Of a DNA stretch of 57,146 nucleotides, positions 17,860 to 26,857 are shown one piece after another. The notes beneath the pieces are model-generated. The model saw only the letters and a program-made list of their open reading frames with translations. It was not told where the DNA came from and did no database searches. Every line of letters starts with the position of its first letter. Positions within the stretch are counted from its first letter, which is position 1. The stretch is from Methanomicrobia archaeon (GTDB lineage Archaea; Halobacteriota; Bog-38; Methanoflorentales; Methanoflorentaceae), in contig JACWML010000005.1 in NCBI GenBank assembly GCA_015661395.1, forward strand, positions 1 to 57,146, written 5' to 3'. The translations under genes were made by a program, and so were the position numbers.

Positions 17860-18525
17860 TCACATCCAGCCCTTCTCCATCCAATACTTATACTGATGAG
17901 CCCGTTCTACCTTATTTGTCTCGATCAGTTGCGCGAAGAACGCTCTTCTCTGTGCAATCTCCTTCTCCTGCGCTGGATACGCTCGCTTTGTTTGGATCGA
18001 TTCTGCCAGCGTCATTCCGAGCTTGAAAGCCTTGTTAATTGCTCGATCAAGCGCAGCGTGATTCTTGTCAAGGGCAACACCGACCTTCCCTACCGTTATG
18101 ACGCCTAGTTCATTCAGGAAATGGTTCATGTAGTCGAGCACGTGCGCATCAGCAGAACCACCGGACGTGGTCACAGCACATCCATATTTACCCGAAAGTA
18201 GTTGACAATGGATTGCGTCAGCTAAGCGGTCGATCACCGTCTTAAGTTGCGCGGTCACGCCGTGCATGTACACGGGCGACCCGAGCACGATACCGTCGGC
18301 GTTGAGCATCTTGTCCACTAATTCATTGAGATCATCCGCTTGAACGCACTCGCCTTTTGCGAAACACACCTCGCATCCCATACAATAATTGACATCTAAT
18401 GCGCAGATGTCGATCAGCTCGATCTCTGCTCCCTGCGTTCGCGCGCCGTCAAGAACGGCCTGAACGAGTTTCAAGGTTCGGCTGTTCTTCCTGCGGGGAC
18501 TGCTGTTTATTCCGAGTGTTTTCAT
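17860..18525 (-). CDS. Iron-sulfur flavoprotein (Isf family)
   Basis: A 221-residue FMN-binding flavodoxin-like oxidoreductase. It opens with GINSSPRRKNSRT, the FMN phosphate loop, and has SPVYMHGVTAQLK, a typical flavin-contact segment, near residue 83. Between them lies CMGCEVCFAKGEC, a compact CX2CX2CX5C motif starting near residue 48. This is the unusual 4Fe-4S motif known from the iron-sulfur flavoprotein of Methanosarcina thermophila. Isf can reduce O2 and H2O2 with ferredoxin electrons, so a protective role is likely here. It is single, with TGTATAAT upstream on its strand. Confidence 0.88.
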   Translation of the reverse strand: MKTLGINSSPRRKNSRTLKLVQAVLDGARTQGAEIELIDICALDVNYCMGCEVCFAKGECVQADDLNELVDKMLNADGIVLGSPVYMHGVTAQLKTVIDRLADAIHCQLLSGKYGCAVTTSGGSADAHVLDYMNHFLNELGVITVGKVGVALDKNHAALDRAINKAFKLGMTLAESIQTKRAYPAQEKEIAQRRAFFAQLIETNKVERAHQYKYWMEKGWM

Positions 18526-18805
18526 CGTTACACCGACGCCTCGAGAATGTATAATGAGCGTCTGTTATTATAATTGTTTCAGACTTGCAGCAAAGATATA
18601 CCATTGCCACCTCGCCATCAGCCAAGCACAGGCTTCGCTCACAGCTCGTATACCGCTTTGCACGGATAAGTGTCTGCCGTAACCAAAAAAAGTGACTTCG
18701 CCGTTAAAAAGTCAAAAAATCGCGTTTAAACGATTCCTGACAGTTAGTTGCTAGTCACAGTCTGCGTATCATCAACTGCCAGATATTGAAGGCAACATGC
18801 GCTAG

Positions 18806-19441
18806 ATCCTGCAGTCCTGCACGCCCCGCTACCCGAAGGAAGTCATCGAACAACGAAGGACCCTCTTTTGTGCCGAGCTCGATCAGCTTTCAAACAATTT
18901 GACCTTGTTGAATGACCGACTGATCGAAAGTGAAGCAGTAAACGCGCTCTTTGTGAGGGGTTTTGATAGCATTCGGCGAAGATGATGGAGATGATGTACC
19001 TGGCCAGACGGAGCATTACGATTGTGGGTTCGTTTCTGTCGACCTTTGAGATCGCACGGATTAACAAGAAGGTCATAAGCGAAAAAGAAGGATGTGTGCG
19101 TGCGCATCGTCATACCGCCAAGAACGCGAGCGATACAGTAAAGGCATTTCTATCTGTAAAAAACCATGTCCCGCTATTTGCATCCCCGTTTGAAGGTCTT
19201 TCACCCCCCTTCCACCATTTGACAACCGTTTAACAACCGTTTGGAGTCCTCTCCTCAATTTGCACGGCTGGTGATCGTCGATCGCCGAGAGATGCTTGTT
19301 GCGATCATGAGGACAGACGAAAGAATAGTTAACTTAGGTAGCACGATTGCCATATGGATGTCGAATGCATCATTCGCTCGATACATTGCGGACTTAACGA
19401 TGTTTGCCCGGGTTTGGGAAGCTTCAGAGCAAATCAACTAA
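18806..19441 (+). pseudogene. TrmB-type transcription regulator, frameshifted remnant
   Basis: Three reading frames must be joined to follow one protein. Frame 1 (18806-18985) reads YPKEVIEQRR then a coiled linker and VNALFVRGFDSIRRR before a TGA. Frame 2 (18982-19233) continues with MMEMMYLARRSITIVGSFLS, and frame 3 (19241-19441) with RLVIVDRREMLVAIM to SFARYIADL and a stop. Together they resemble the linker and phospholipase D-like effector domain of archaeal TrmB-family regulators. The N-terminal helix-turn-helix is not readable. A near-tandem 11-base repeat (ACAACCGTTTA) at 19221-19242 lies at the second break. The cognate target genes are unknown. Confidence 0.65.
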
Positions 19442-19644
19442 ACTCGAACATAACGGATAATCTATGGTTTTCGTGCTCTCTTCCCTTCTTTTTTTCCTTT
19501 TGTCCACCACTACACTAAAGTCTAATTGATTACAAGTCACACACATCCAAAAAGGCAGGCTTCGAGCTTTTTCATTAGTAATGGATTCCCGCCTTAACAG
19601 AGGCTCTACACTCAAACTAAAAGGCTGGAGAGGTCAGCAATTAG

Positions 19645-20050
19645 GTGAGCGCAGCACACGAGGTTGAGCGTGATTTAGCACGTTGCGACAGAAATGTGGT
19701 TGCGACAGAAATAGTTACGGTGCTACCCCTAGAGCTTTCTGTATTTGATTTGCTAAATGAAACCGCTATGTCATCCCCGCTGCTTTCTTTTTTTAAGGAC
19801 GATCAAGGAACGCAACCATCAGCTGGCAGTATACGACGGTGCGAGCGGTGTGATCGAGGTAAGCATGCTAACATTATGTAAACACGGGCCCTTTCTTTAC
19901 ACAGCAGGGAATAACCGATTCTACGAAGCGGCTAACGGTAAAATAAGAAGGGCCGAGCCGGTCGTGCTCCGTCTAGGGAGAGTTGAAGAGTATCTTGCCG
20001 GGTCATCACACAGCGGTATTCAGGACCGATCCAGTGAGCCGCTCAACTAA
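19645..20050 (+). other. Possible decayed coding region
   Basis: Two overlapping plus-strand frames look somewhat protein-like: one from 19645 (ARCDRNVVATEIVTVLPLEL) and another ending at 20050 (CKHGPFLYTAGNNRFYEAA). They could be one gene split by a frameshift near the T-run at 19787. I cannot assign a family. The stretch from 19442 to 19644 between this and the regulator remnant shows nothing recognisable. Confidence 0.25.
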
Positions 20051-20070
20051 GATTCGCCCGAGAATTCCCT

Positions 20071-20109
20071 GATGGTTCCCGAGTAACCATCCGATAGTTT
20101 GATATATTT
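20071..20109 (+). promoter_or_regulatory. Inverted repeat and TATA box before the phosphatase-like gene
   Basis: GATGGTT and AACCATC (20071-20077 and 20085-20091) form a perfect 7-base inverted repeat around a 7-base spacer, directly upstream of GATATATTT (20101-20109), itself about 30 bases before the ATG at 20139. The position just upstream of the TATA element fits a binding site for a dimeric regulator, but a hairpin is equally possible. Confidence 0.45.
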
Positions 20110-20138
20110 GAGAGCGCGGCATCGATTAAAGTGAAAAA

Positions 20139-20936
20139 ATGAAGTACACCCAGCTCGATATCGCTCCAACAATCAGCTCGTTGCTTGGATTCGAGATCCC
20201 CGACAAAGACGGGCGCGAGATTGAAGAGATCCGCGTGTACTGCGAGGATAAGAACATTGACCAAATACTGCTAATAGTAGTCGACGGTGTCGGTGCCTCG
20301 CTTTACAAGAAACTAAACGGAGCTCTGGGGCAGTTTCGCGCTCTCTCTGAAGAGGGCCTCTTTTTTGAGATTCGTTCGTTGGCTCCGAGGATAACGACAC
20401 CAAACGTCGGCACTATCCTGACTGGCTACACCCCAGAGCATCACCGACTCTATGAAGTAGCTGACACCTTCTATACTCCCGTGAAATCGATTCTTGAGAT
20501 TGCAAGCGATAGCGGAATCAAGTCGGGCATCGTGATAGAACTGCTGGGAGCGAAAGCGATGCTAAATCGAGTCGATCTCGCCATAGGTGTGGAAAACCTT
20601 CACGGGATTATTGATTACGATCGAAGAATAACTGATCTGGCACTTAAAGCGTTCAGATCAGAAGGAATAAGGTTACTGATGATACATCTGCGGGCAATCG
20701 ATAACTGCGCACATCACTACGCGAAAGCGTGGGACGATTTTATTTTTTCAGCACGAACGATCGATGAGAATTTGGAGCGTATCTGTCAAGGCTTGTGCCG
20801 GCCTACGTTGATCCTAGCAACGTCCGACCATCCTATCCACGTGGAAAAGTGGGCGCACCTTGAAAACAATAACACGGATGTGCCACTGATTGCCAGCTAT
20901 GTGAACGCAGCTAGCGGCCCAAAAAAAGGAGAATAA
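20139..20936 (+). CDS. Alkaline phosphatase superfamily protein, apparently permuted order
   Basis: A 265-residue protein of the alkaline phosphatase/phosphodiesterase superfamily. Metal and nucleophile motifs are visible: VVDGVGAS near residue 48, a threonine in ITTPNVGTILTG as the likely nucleophile, IDNCAHHY, and ATSDHPIH near the C-terminus. The DIAPTISSLLGFEIP segment, which in these enzymes normally follows the SDH motif at the C-terminus, is here at residues 7-21, before the catalytic core. The order therefore looks circularly permuted. It is short for the superfamily and lacks a signal peptide. It lies 78 bases before marker 8, so it may share its operon. Confidence 0.72.
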   Translation: MKYTQLDIAPTISSLLGFEIPDKDGREIEEIRVYCEDKNIDQILLIVVDGVGASLYKKLNGALGQFRALSEEGLFFEIRSLAPRITTPNVGTILTGYTPEHHRLYEVADTFYTPVKSILEIASDSGIKSGIVIELLGAKAMLNRVDLAIGVENLHGIIDYDRRITDLALKAFRSEGIRLLMIHLRAIDNCAHHYAKAWDDFIFSARTIDENLERICQGLCRPTLILATSDHPIHVEKWAHLENNNTDVPLIASYVNAASGPKKGE

Positions 20937-21014
20937 AGGCTGCTTACGTTCTATGTTGGCCTCTGCCGACGTAATAGTTAAGTCTATCAAGCTCTGGTTC
21001 ACAAGAGTTAGATA

Positions 21015-21875
21015 ATGAAAGACAGACACGTCTTGGAAGCGTTGGGAAAAGCTTACGTCGTGGTCGAAGACGGACACGTGGTCGAGGTTGGAGAACCGTT
21101 AATCGAACGGTGTCCAATTTTTGCAAAGGCTCGCGGCATTGAAGAGATTACTCAAGAGGTAGTAAAGCAGAATATCGAGTTCCGGATTCGCGATTTTGGT
21201 ATGTGTACAGGCGAGCGGGCAATCGAGATGGAGGTTTTTGTTGGCTTTGGCGCGTCTGAAGTAATGATGACTGGACTCCGGCGGGGTTTGATTGACGCCA
21301 GTGTCTCGGTTTGTGAGGGTGTTGGCACCGTTATCACATCCAGTCCTACCCTCACGCAAGGAATTGGAGCGCGGATTTCGGGCGTCATAGAAACGACCCT
21401 GATTCCGAAGCTTAAGAATCGAGTCGAGGAAAAAGGAGGAATTCTGCTTGATGGGAACAACGCCATTATTAATCAGCCTTTGGGCGTTGCGCGAGCTATA
21501 GAAATGGGTTTCGAGCGCGTGGCTGTCACCGTTGCGACGCTCTCTGACGCTCAGCAATGTCGCCTTATCGAGCGCGAAACGGGAGCCACGGTAGTTATCA
21601 TCGGCGTGCACGTAACCGGAATGGAACAGGACGTCGCGAGCGATTTCATTGACGCGGTCGACATAACTACGGGCTGTGCGTCGCGAGCGATCAGAGAAAC
21701 TGTCAGCAACAAAGCGCTCGCACAAGTTGGAACTGGGGTGCCGCTGTTCGCCTTGTCGCAAAAGGGAAAAGAGTTGCTGCTCGAGAGGGCCAAGGAAGTC
21801 ACGACCCCGATTCTCATCAACACGATGAAACTGCCGGTTCTGCCAGAAGATAAGCAACCAAGGCCTTTGATATGA
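21015..21875 (+). CDS. Methanogenesis marker protein 8 (DUF2099)
   Basis: A 286-residue protein of the family called methanogenesis marker 8, found almost only in genomes with Mcr. Recognition rests on the N-terminal HVLEALGKAYVVVEDGHVV, EPLIERCPIFAKARG, and IEFRIRDFGMCTGER near residue 55. The conserved FGMC cysteine is present. Its biochemical role is unknown; co-occurrence suggests a part in Mcr assembly, modification or cofactor metabolism. The next gene starts nine bases after its stop, so they are probably co-transcribed. No membrane segment is seen. The start ATG at 21015 gives the normal N-terminus. Confidence 0.92.
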   Translation: MKDRHVLEALGKAYVVVEDGHVVEVGEPLIERCPIFAKARGIEEITQEVVKQNIEFRIRDFGMCTGERAIEMEVFVGFGASEVMMTGLRRGLIDASVSVCEGVGTVITSSPTLTQGIGARISGVIETTLIPKLKNRVEEKGGILLDGNNAIINQPLGVARAIEMGFERVAVTVATLSDAQQCRLIERETGATVVIIGVHVTGMEQDVASDFIDAVDITTGCASRAIRETVSNKALAQVGTGVPLFALSQKGKELLLERAKEVTTPILINTMKLPVLPEDKQPRPLI

Positions 21876-21884
21876 GGGTATCCT

Positions 21885-23057
21885 GTGGACTATGAGTATG
21901 GCATCAATACGAAGTTAGTGCACGCCGGAGAACGTCCAACTCCCAACAACTTCGCGCTAGCACCGCCGATTTACCAAACGTCGAGCTTCGCAATAGACGA
22001 GATCCTTCCATCGGGTATAAAACGCGGAAAGTACGTCTACTCCCGGCTTTCAAATCCCACACTCACTGCATTAGAACTAAAAATGGCGGCCGTTGAGGGG
22101 GGCGATGCCGCGGTCAGTTTCGCCACAGGGATGGGGGCCATTTCGGCAATAATGCTTACGCTGCTCAAATGCGGCGATCATCTTATCGCTGATCAAGTGC
22201 TCTACGGTAGCACCTATGACCTTTTAAAAAGAGGCGCTCCACGCCTCGGCTTTGAGGTAAGCTTTGTCGACACCTCTAATCCCGAAAATGTAGCTGAGGC
22301 CGTACGAGACAACACGAAGCTTGTTTTTTTTGAAACCCCGGCTAACCCGACGCTGAAGTTGGTGGACATTCGTAAAGTCGCGGCAGTCGCATCGGAAAAT
22401 AAAGTCAAAACGATCGTCGATAACACCTTCCTAACTCCCTATTACCAAAAACCCCTCGAACTGGGGGCCGATATCGTCGTGCATAGCGCGACGAAATACT
22501 TGAACGGGCACGGCGACGCATTAGGAGGGATAGTTATCTCTTCTTATGAAGAAGCAGTTACAATCAGAAAGGGGGTCTTGCGCGATATGGGCGCCGCACT
22601 TAGTCCTTTCAACGCCTTTCTTATCTTGCGCGGACTTCGCACGTTGGCAGTAAGGATGGAGCGTCACACACAGAACGCGACTGAGCTCGCTGTCTTCTTG
22701 AAAGCGCATAAGGCCGTTAAGCAGGTTCTTTATCCCGCATTCGACCGAAACTTCGAGAGCAATCCCAATCTGAAGAAGCAAATGGCAGGCTTTGGAGGAA
22801 TGCTGGCTTTTAGGATTCGCGGAGGAGTCGAGTCAGCGGTGACTTTTTTGAACTCTCTCAAACTGTGTACGGTCGCGGTGAGTCTCGGCGACACTGCGAC
22901 TCTGATCGAGCATCCGGGACTTATGACTCACGCAGTTATTCCCAAGGAAGAGAGAGAAATGCTCGGGATCACGGATGATCTTATCCGCGTGTCTGTTGGG
23001 CTTGAAGATGTTGCGGACATTAAGGCGGACTTGGAACAAGCGCTCGATGTGATTTAG
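21885..23057 (+). CDS. Cys/Met metabolism PLP enzyme (cystathionine gamma-synthase/lyase family)
   Basis: A 390-residue PLP-dependent enzyme of the trans-sulfuration family. The opening NTKLVHAGERPTPNN, TSSFAI, YSRLSNPT, and the active lysine in SATKYLNGHGDALGG near residue 207 are typical, as is LGDTATLIEHP near the C-terminus. Cystathionine gamma-synthase, cystathionine gamma-lyase, O-acetylhomoserine sulfhydrylase and methionine gamma-lyase share these motifs, and I cannot choose between them. The start is a GTG with GAGGGT upstream, nine bases after the marker 8 gene. It could supply sulfur or homocysteine to the core methionine synthase at 3.3 kb. Confidence 0.88.
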   Translation: MDYEYGINTKLVHAGERPTPNNFALAPPIYQTSSFAIDEILPSGIKRGKYVYSRLSNPTLTALELKMAAVEGGDAAVSFATGMGAISAIMLTLLKCGDHLIADQVLYGSTYDLLKRGAPRLGFEVSFVDTSNPENVAEAVRDNTKLVFFETPANPTLKLVDIRKVAAVASENKVKTIVDNTFLTPYYQKPLELGADIVVHSATKYLNGHGDALGGIVISSYEEAVTIRKGVLRDMGAALSPFNAFLILRGLRTLAVRMERHTQNATELAVFLKAHKAVKQVLYPAFDRNFESNPNLKKQMAGFGGMLAFRIRGGVESAVTFLNSLKLCTVAVSLGDTATLIEHPGLMTHAVIPKEEREMLGITDDLIRVSVGLEDVADIKADLEQALDVI

Positions 23058-23073
23058 TGCGTGTCTGAACGTG

Positions 23074-24573
23074 TTACCGCACGTCGCCTGCTGCTTCTCT
23101 AAATCGGGCTGTTACGAATTCTGGATCGAGGGTGGTCAAAAACCATCCTGCCCGAGGCCCCGACGTTTTTGCGAGGAGCGAAATGTATATCGCTTTAAAC
23201 GCCTCTTTCGAGTGAATCCCCACTTGTTCACTGATGTTGTAGACTTCATTGTGCAACCACTCAGCATCCATGCTGTCCGTCTCGAGTGCCTTCGCCAGCT
23301 TCTCTAATACTTTTCTCTGTCCCGCTGTGAGCGTTTTGACTTGGACTGGAAGCGTGCGCTGAACCTCAAACTTCACAAACGGCGGTGCAAAACGGTCGAG
23401 CCAATTTCTGACGTTCTGCGCTCTTCTTTTTAGGGCGGTCGTGTCGGTAGTTTCGTAGCCGCTTCGACGAAGAACTTCTACCAGCTCGTCGCAGTTGTGT
23501 GCGATTTGAACCGCCGTCACCATGTGTCTGAACGGCACGTTGCACCCCTGCTCAGAGATTCGAGATAGCTCAAAAGCGCGACCTTCGCCGCGATCAAACT
23601 CATCAACCAACGTCAATAGCCCTAGACCCGGATCGAAATCGATCAGCTTCTCTGGCTTTGTTTTTATAATCATATATCGCAAAACGTCGGCAGGCGCGCT
23701 CTCTAGCATCTCCTGAATGCTAATAGTCACGCCTTTTGAGCTCGACATCTTGCCACGTCCTTTAAGGTGGATGTGACCATAAGGAACCGGAACAGGAGGG
23801 GTATACCCGTACACCTCTCTTGAGATACGCTGGCCAGTATCGTAGGAGCCCCCAGCGACAGCGTGGTCTTTGCCAAAGGGCTCAATAGTCACGCCGAGAA
23901 TTTTCCAGCGTGCTGGCCAGTCGACGCGCCAGGCAAGTTTGCCTTGTCCCCTTGAGTAATCAGCAACTCCTTCGGCGCCGCAGTCGCATCTATACCGCAC
24001 AGCAGTGCGAGCAGGAACGTGCTCAATGATTTGTGCCGCACTGATTCGCCGGCAGCGCTCGCAAAGCGGGTTATACGGACTCCACCCCGCCGGTAGTTTT
24101 CTCTTTGAAACGCTCTCAATTATGTCGGCAATCAGATTGTGCTGTTCGAGCGCGATTTTCGTCGCCTTTGTATAGAGCCCTTCCTTGTACATCCTGTCTG
24201 CTCGATAGACTTCAAGAGCGATGTCTAATTCACCTAGCGATTCTGAGAAAGGCTTGAGATAGTGCTCAGCATAGCTCGAACAGCAGCCAAAAGGATCAGG
24301 TATTTCTGACAACGGCATGCCGACGTACTTTTTGTAAGCGGCTGGCAAGAAAGGGTAGACCGTTCGAAGCGGGTCGTACGTATCAGCGATGTATATAAGC
24401 CGAGCGGTTTTTTCCGCGTCCCTAATAGCTCTGAAAATGGCGTCGCCAGTCACTACCTCCCGCATATTACCGACGTGAATATTGCCGGATGGAGTTATTC
24501 CTGTGGCTATGACTTGCTGCCCTTCGACGGCGCGTGCAACGACGTCCGCCCAGTGAATGTGTGCTTCTTCCAT
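23074..24573 (-). CDS. lysS: Lysyl-tRNA synthetase, class I
   Basis: The archaeal class I LysRS, which charges tRNA(Lys). The ATP-binding HIGH-type motif is HVGNMRE near residue 37, and the second signature is KMSSSKG near residue 280. An intervening cysteine set (CERC with CDCG, residues 170-200) makes the zinc-binding domain. The C-terminal alpha-helical cage is of normal length, for 499 residues in total. The class I form is the usual one in methanogens and other euryarchaea. The gene is convergent with the PLP enzyme, 16 bases apart. Confidence 0.97.
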   Translation of the reverse strand: MEEAHIHWADVVARAVEGQQVIATGITPSGNIHVGNMREVVTGDAIFRAIRDAEKTARLIYIADTYDPLRTVYPFLPAAYKKYVGMPLSEIPDPFGCCSSYAEHYLKPFSESLGELDIALEVYRADRMYKEGLYTKATKIALEQHNLIADIIESVSKRKLPAGWSPYNPLCERCRRISAAQIIEHVPARTAVRYRCDCGAEGVADYSRGQGKLAWRVDWPARWKILGVTIEPFGKDHAVAGGSYDTGQRISREVYGYTPPVPVPYGHIHLKGRGKMSSSKGVTISIQEMLESAPADVLRYMIIKTKPEKLIDFDPGLGLLTLVDEFDRGEGRAFELSRISEQGCNVPFRHMVTAVQIAHNCDELVEVLRRSGYETTDTTALKRRAQNVRNWLDRFAPPFVKFEVQRTLPVQVKTLTAGQRKVLEKLAKALETDSMDAEWLHNEVYNISEQVGIHSKEAFKAIYISLLAKTSGPRAGWFLTTLDPEFVTARFREAAGDVR

Positions 24574-24738
24574 CTTTTATGCAGGAAGCAGAGCTTTTTC
24601 TTTAAGTCAATTGCGCTCGCTCATCAGTCGCCGGAACCGTTTCCCATACTCGGTGGTCGACAAAAACGTCAAGTCTTTTCTGAGCGTGTCAAGTCCGCTG
24701 GTCAGTGATCTTTTGGAGCGCCACGCGCGAATCGCAGA

Positions 24739-25050
24739 TCACAAAGTTTCTTCGTGAATCCAGTCGAGATACGCTGGCGATCCCGATTCTATCGTGAAAG
24801 AGATGATGCAAGGGTTCTCGTAGCTGTGCAACTGTCGCACTCTGGCAGTAACCTTGTCGACTAGTGAAGACTTGGTCTTAATCGACAATGCATACTCCTC
24901 GTCTTCTTCGATGCTTCCCTTCCATCTATACAATGACTTGATCGGGGAAATGTTCACGCAAGCCCCTAGCTTTTCTTCGACTATTGCGCGGGCGATGCCC
25001 TTTGCCTCCTTTAGAGTTGCTGCAGTTACGTATATGTCAGAGAACATCAT
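24739..25050 (-). CDS. cutA: CutA1 divalent cation tolerance protein
   Basis: A 103-residue CutA1 homotrimer-type protein of ferredoxin-like fold. The family pattern is clear: YVTAATLKEAKGIARAIVEE, LGACVNISPI near residue 29, SLYRWKGSIEEDEEY, and the C-terminal YLDWIHEET. CutA1 has been linked to copper tolerance in bacteria, but its archaeal job is uncertain. The gene is divergent from the site-2 protease gene with only 24 bases between the start codons, so the two must have overlapping promoters. The start could also be the second ATG codon. Confidence 0.93.
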   Translation of the reverse strand: MMFSDIYVTAATLKEAKGIARAIVEEKLGACVNISPIKSLYRWKGSIEEDEEYALSIKTKSSLVDKVTARVRQLHSYENPCIISFTIESGSPAYLDWIHEETL

Positions 25051-25074
25051 GAGACCAGTTAAGGTGAAGGCCGC

Positions 25075-26412
25075 TTGGATTATTTAACTCTTGCATTAGT
25101 TATCTTCGCAGCTTATTGGCTTCTCGTGATATTTCTGAATAGCCGAGGCATCCTAGCGCGACACGGCGTTAGCGCTTACGGTCCTATTCTAATGCTCCGG
25201 ACAACACAGGGCTTGCGTTTGCTTGACAAGTTAGCGCGTCCAAAACGGTTCTGGAGGTTTTTTGCGAACGTCGGCATTCCCTTGACCGTTGTTGCTATGT
25301 TCTTCATGTTGGCCATCCTCGTTGTTGGTGACGTCAGGATCTTGATCACACAGCCCGCGCCCACCACTTTGAACGCTCCACAAAACGTGTTGCTTCTTCC
25401 CGGAATAAATCAATTCATTCCGTTAACATGGGGACTCATCGGCTTGATAGTCACACTGGTGGTTCACGAGCTCTCACACGCAATCTTGAGCAGAGTGGCA
25501 GACATCAAAGTGAAATCACTCGGTCTGCTCATCGCGCTAGTGCCGATCGGAGCTTTCGCAGAGCCAGACGAATCGCAACTGCTTGGGATAGACGCTAAAC
25601 AGGGCCAAAAAATTGCTACGCGTCCAGAACGGCTTAGGGTCTTCAGCGCCGGTATAACAGGAAACTTCGCCGTTGCACTCATAGCACTCATGCTGTTCTT
25701 CGGCCCGGTGCTATCATCTGTAACGGCAACAAGCGGCTTTGGGGTGGTATCGGTTGTTTCTGGATCACCCGCGGAACAAGCGGGGCTGCAACCGGGTGTG
25801 ACCGTCTCTCAGATTAATGGCATTACGATCTCTGACGCGAACGCCTTTCAAGCATTCATGAACTCGACCCACCCAGGGCAGATCGTTACGGTGAAAGCGA
25901 TAGATCAGGGAACTCCCAAGACCTTCGGTATTGTTTTAGCCAAGAATCCCAACTCCGATAAGGGGTTTCTGGGCATCGGAGGAGGGTCAGCGTCAGAACT
26001 CCTCACTTTCCTTAAGGGGGTCCCGAGTAACCTCAATACTTTTCAAGGGTGGGGCGTCCTTATAGGTCTACCTTTGCTCGTTTTTGGTGGCTTTACAGGC
26101 AATATCGCGCACCTTTACCAGCCTATCGGGTGGGCGGCCCCGCTTGGGAACGGCTTTTTTTGGATAGCAAACACTCTCCTTTGGGTGGGGTGGCTAAACT
26201 TCTACGTAGGGCTCTTCAACTGCCTTCCCGCAGTCCCCTTGGATGGCGGACACATCTTCAGGGAGCTCTTTAAGTCGCTCACCGAAAAGATCCTGCGAAA
26301 TGCCAAAGATCAAGAACGGGTCACAAGCGCACTCGCGACGACGCTTGGCGCTGTGATACTCGCCTCTTTCTTGATCTTGCTGATCGGTCCCTATGTCTTT
26401 GGCACATTTTAA
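25075..26412 (+). CDS. Site-2 protease (M50 family) with PDZ domain
   Basis: A 445-residue intramembrane zinc metalloprotease of the RseP/S2P kind. The zinc motif HELSH sits in a membrane helix near residue 136, a PDZ domain follows (SGSPAEQAGLQPGVTVSQING, given here only in part), and the third metal ligand is in CLPAVPLDGGH near residue 385. Several other membrane helices flank these. Such proteases cut membrane-bound regulators or signal-peptide remnants. The start is a TTG with GGTGA eight bases upstream; no ATG gives the full first helix. Confidence 0.9.
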   Translation: MDYLTLALVIFAAYWLLVIFLNSRGILARHGVSAYGPILMLRTTQGLRLLDKLARPKRFWRFFANVGIPLTVVAMFFMLAILVVGDVRILITQPAPTTLNAPQNVLLLPGINQFIPLTWGLIGLIVTLVVHELSHAILSRVADIKVKSLGLLIALVPIGAFAEPDESQLLGIDAKQGQKIATRPERLRVFSAGITGNFAVALIALMLFFGPVLSSVTATSGFGVVSVVSGSPAEQAGLQPGVTVSQINGITISDANAFQAFMNSTHPGQIVTVKAIDQGTPKTFGIVLAKNPNSDKGFLGIGGGSASELLTFLKGVPSNLNTFQGWGVLIGLPLLVFGGFTGNIAHLYQPIGWAAPLGNGFFWIANTLLWVGWLNFYVGLFNCLPAVPLDGGHIFRELFKSLTEKILRNAKDQERVTSALATTLGAVILASFLILLIGPYVFGTF

Positions 26413-26857
26413 GACTCTAAGCGCGCTTCAAGAAGCGGTTGGCTTCTAGTACTGGCCGAGGCCGTAAAGAAGCTGACGAGCGGGATTTTCTAGATGAGAT
26501 GCTGACCAAGCACTCTGCGAGCGTGTCTTCGGATTTGGAGTTCGCCTGCCAGTTCTCAATCTAAAGGTGGCAAAAGAATTCATAGACGGCCGCATTTCGA
26601 CAGTCACTCAAGACGTCAAATATCTTGCGGAGTATCCGGCGTTTGCAAAAAAAAGCGGCTGGCTTGCTGCATGTGACTTTAATGGAAACCCTAAAACCTT
26701 CGCTAAGCCAATTCGTTAGCAGTTACATAAGATGCTGCTCGTTCACGAAGTGACTCAAATCGGCCGCATCGAAAGCTGCCGCTAAAGATGAGCAAGATTC
26801 GAGGTGCTTGGGCTAGCATGAAGCTCGTTTCTGCAGGTCGCTTGCATGTATAGGCGA
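26413..26857 (+). other. Gene-free gap with two short protein-like frames
   Basis: No intact gene is seen in this 445-base gap between the protease and ribB. Two plus-strand frames read like protein. One ends at a TAA near 26564 (ERDFLDEMLTKHSASVSSDL). The other overlaps it and ends near 26720 (LPVLNLKVAKEFIDGRIST, YLAEYPAFAKKSGW). They may be pieces of a frameshifted gene or of two very small genes. I recognise no family. The last 140 bases before the ribB stop show nothing. Confidence 0.3.

Noticed and set aside
18526-20138. Insertion sequence remnant as the cause of the gene-poor patch
   Set aside because: No terminal inverted repeats, target duplications or transposase motifs were recognised; the readable remnant is a regulator.
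21099-21857. Long open frame antisense to marker 8
   Set aside because: It is a shadow of the marker 8 gene with no recognisable motif.
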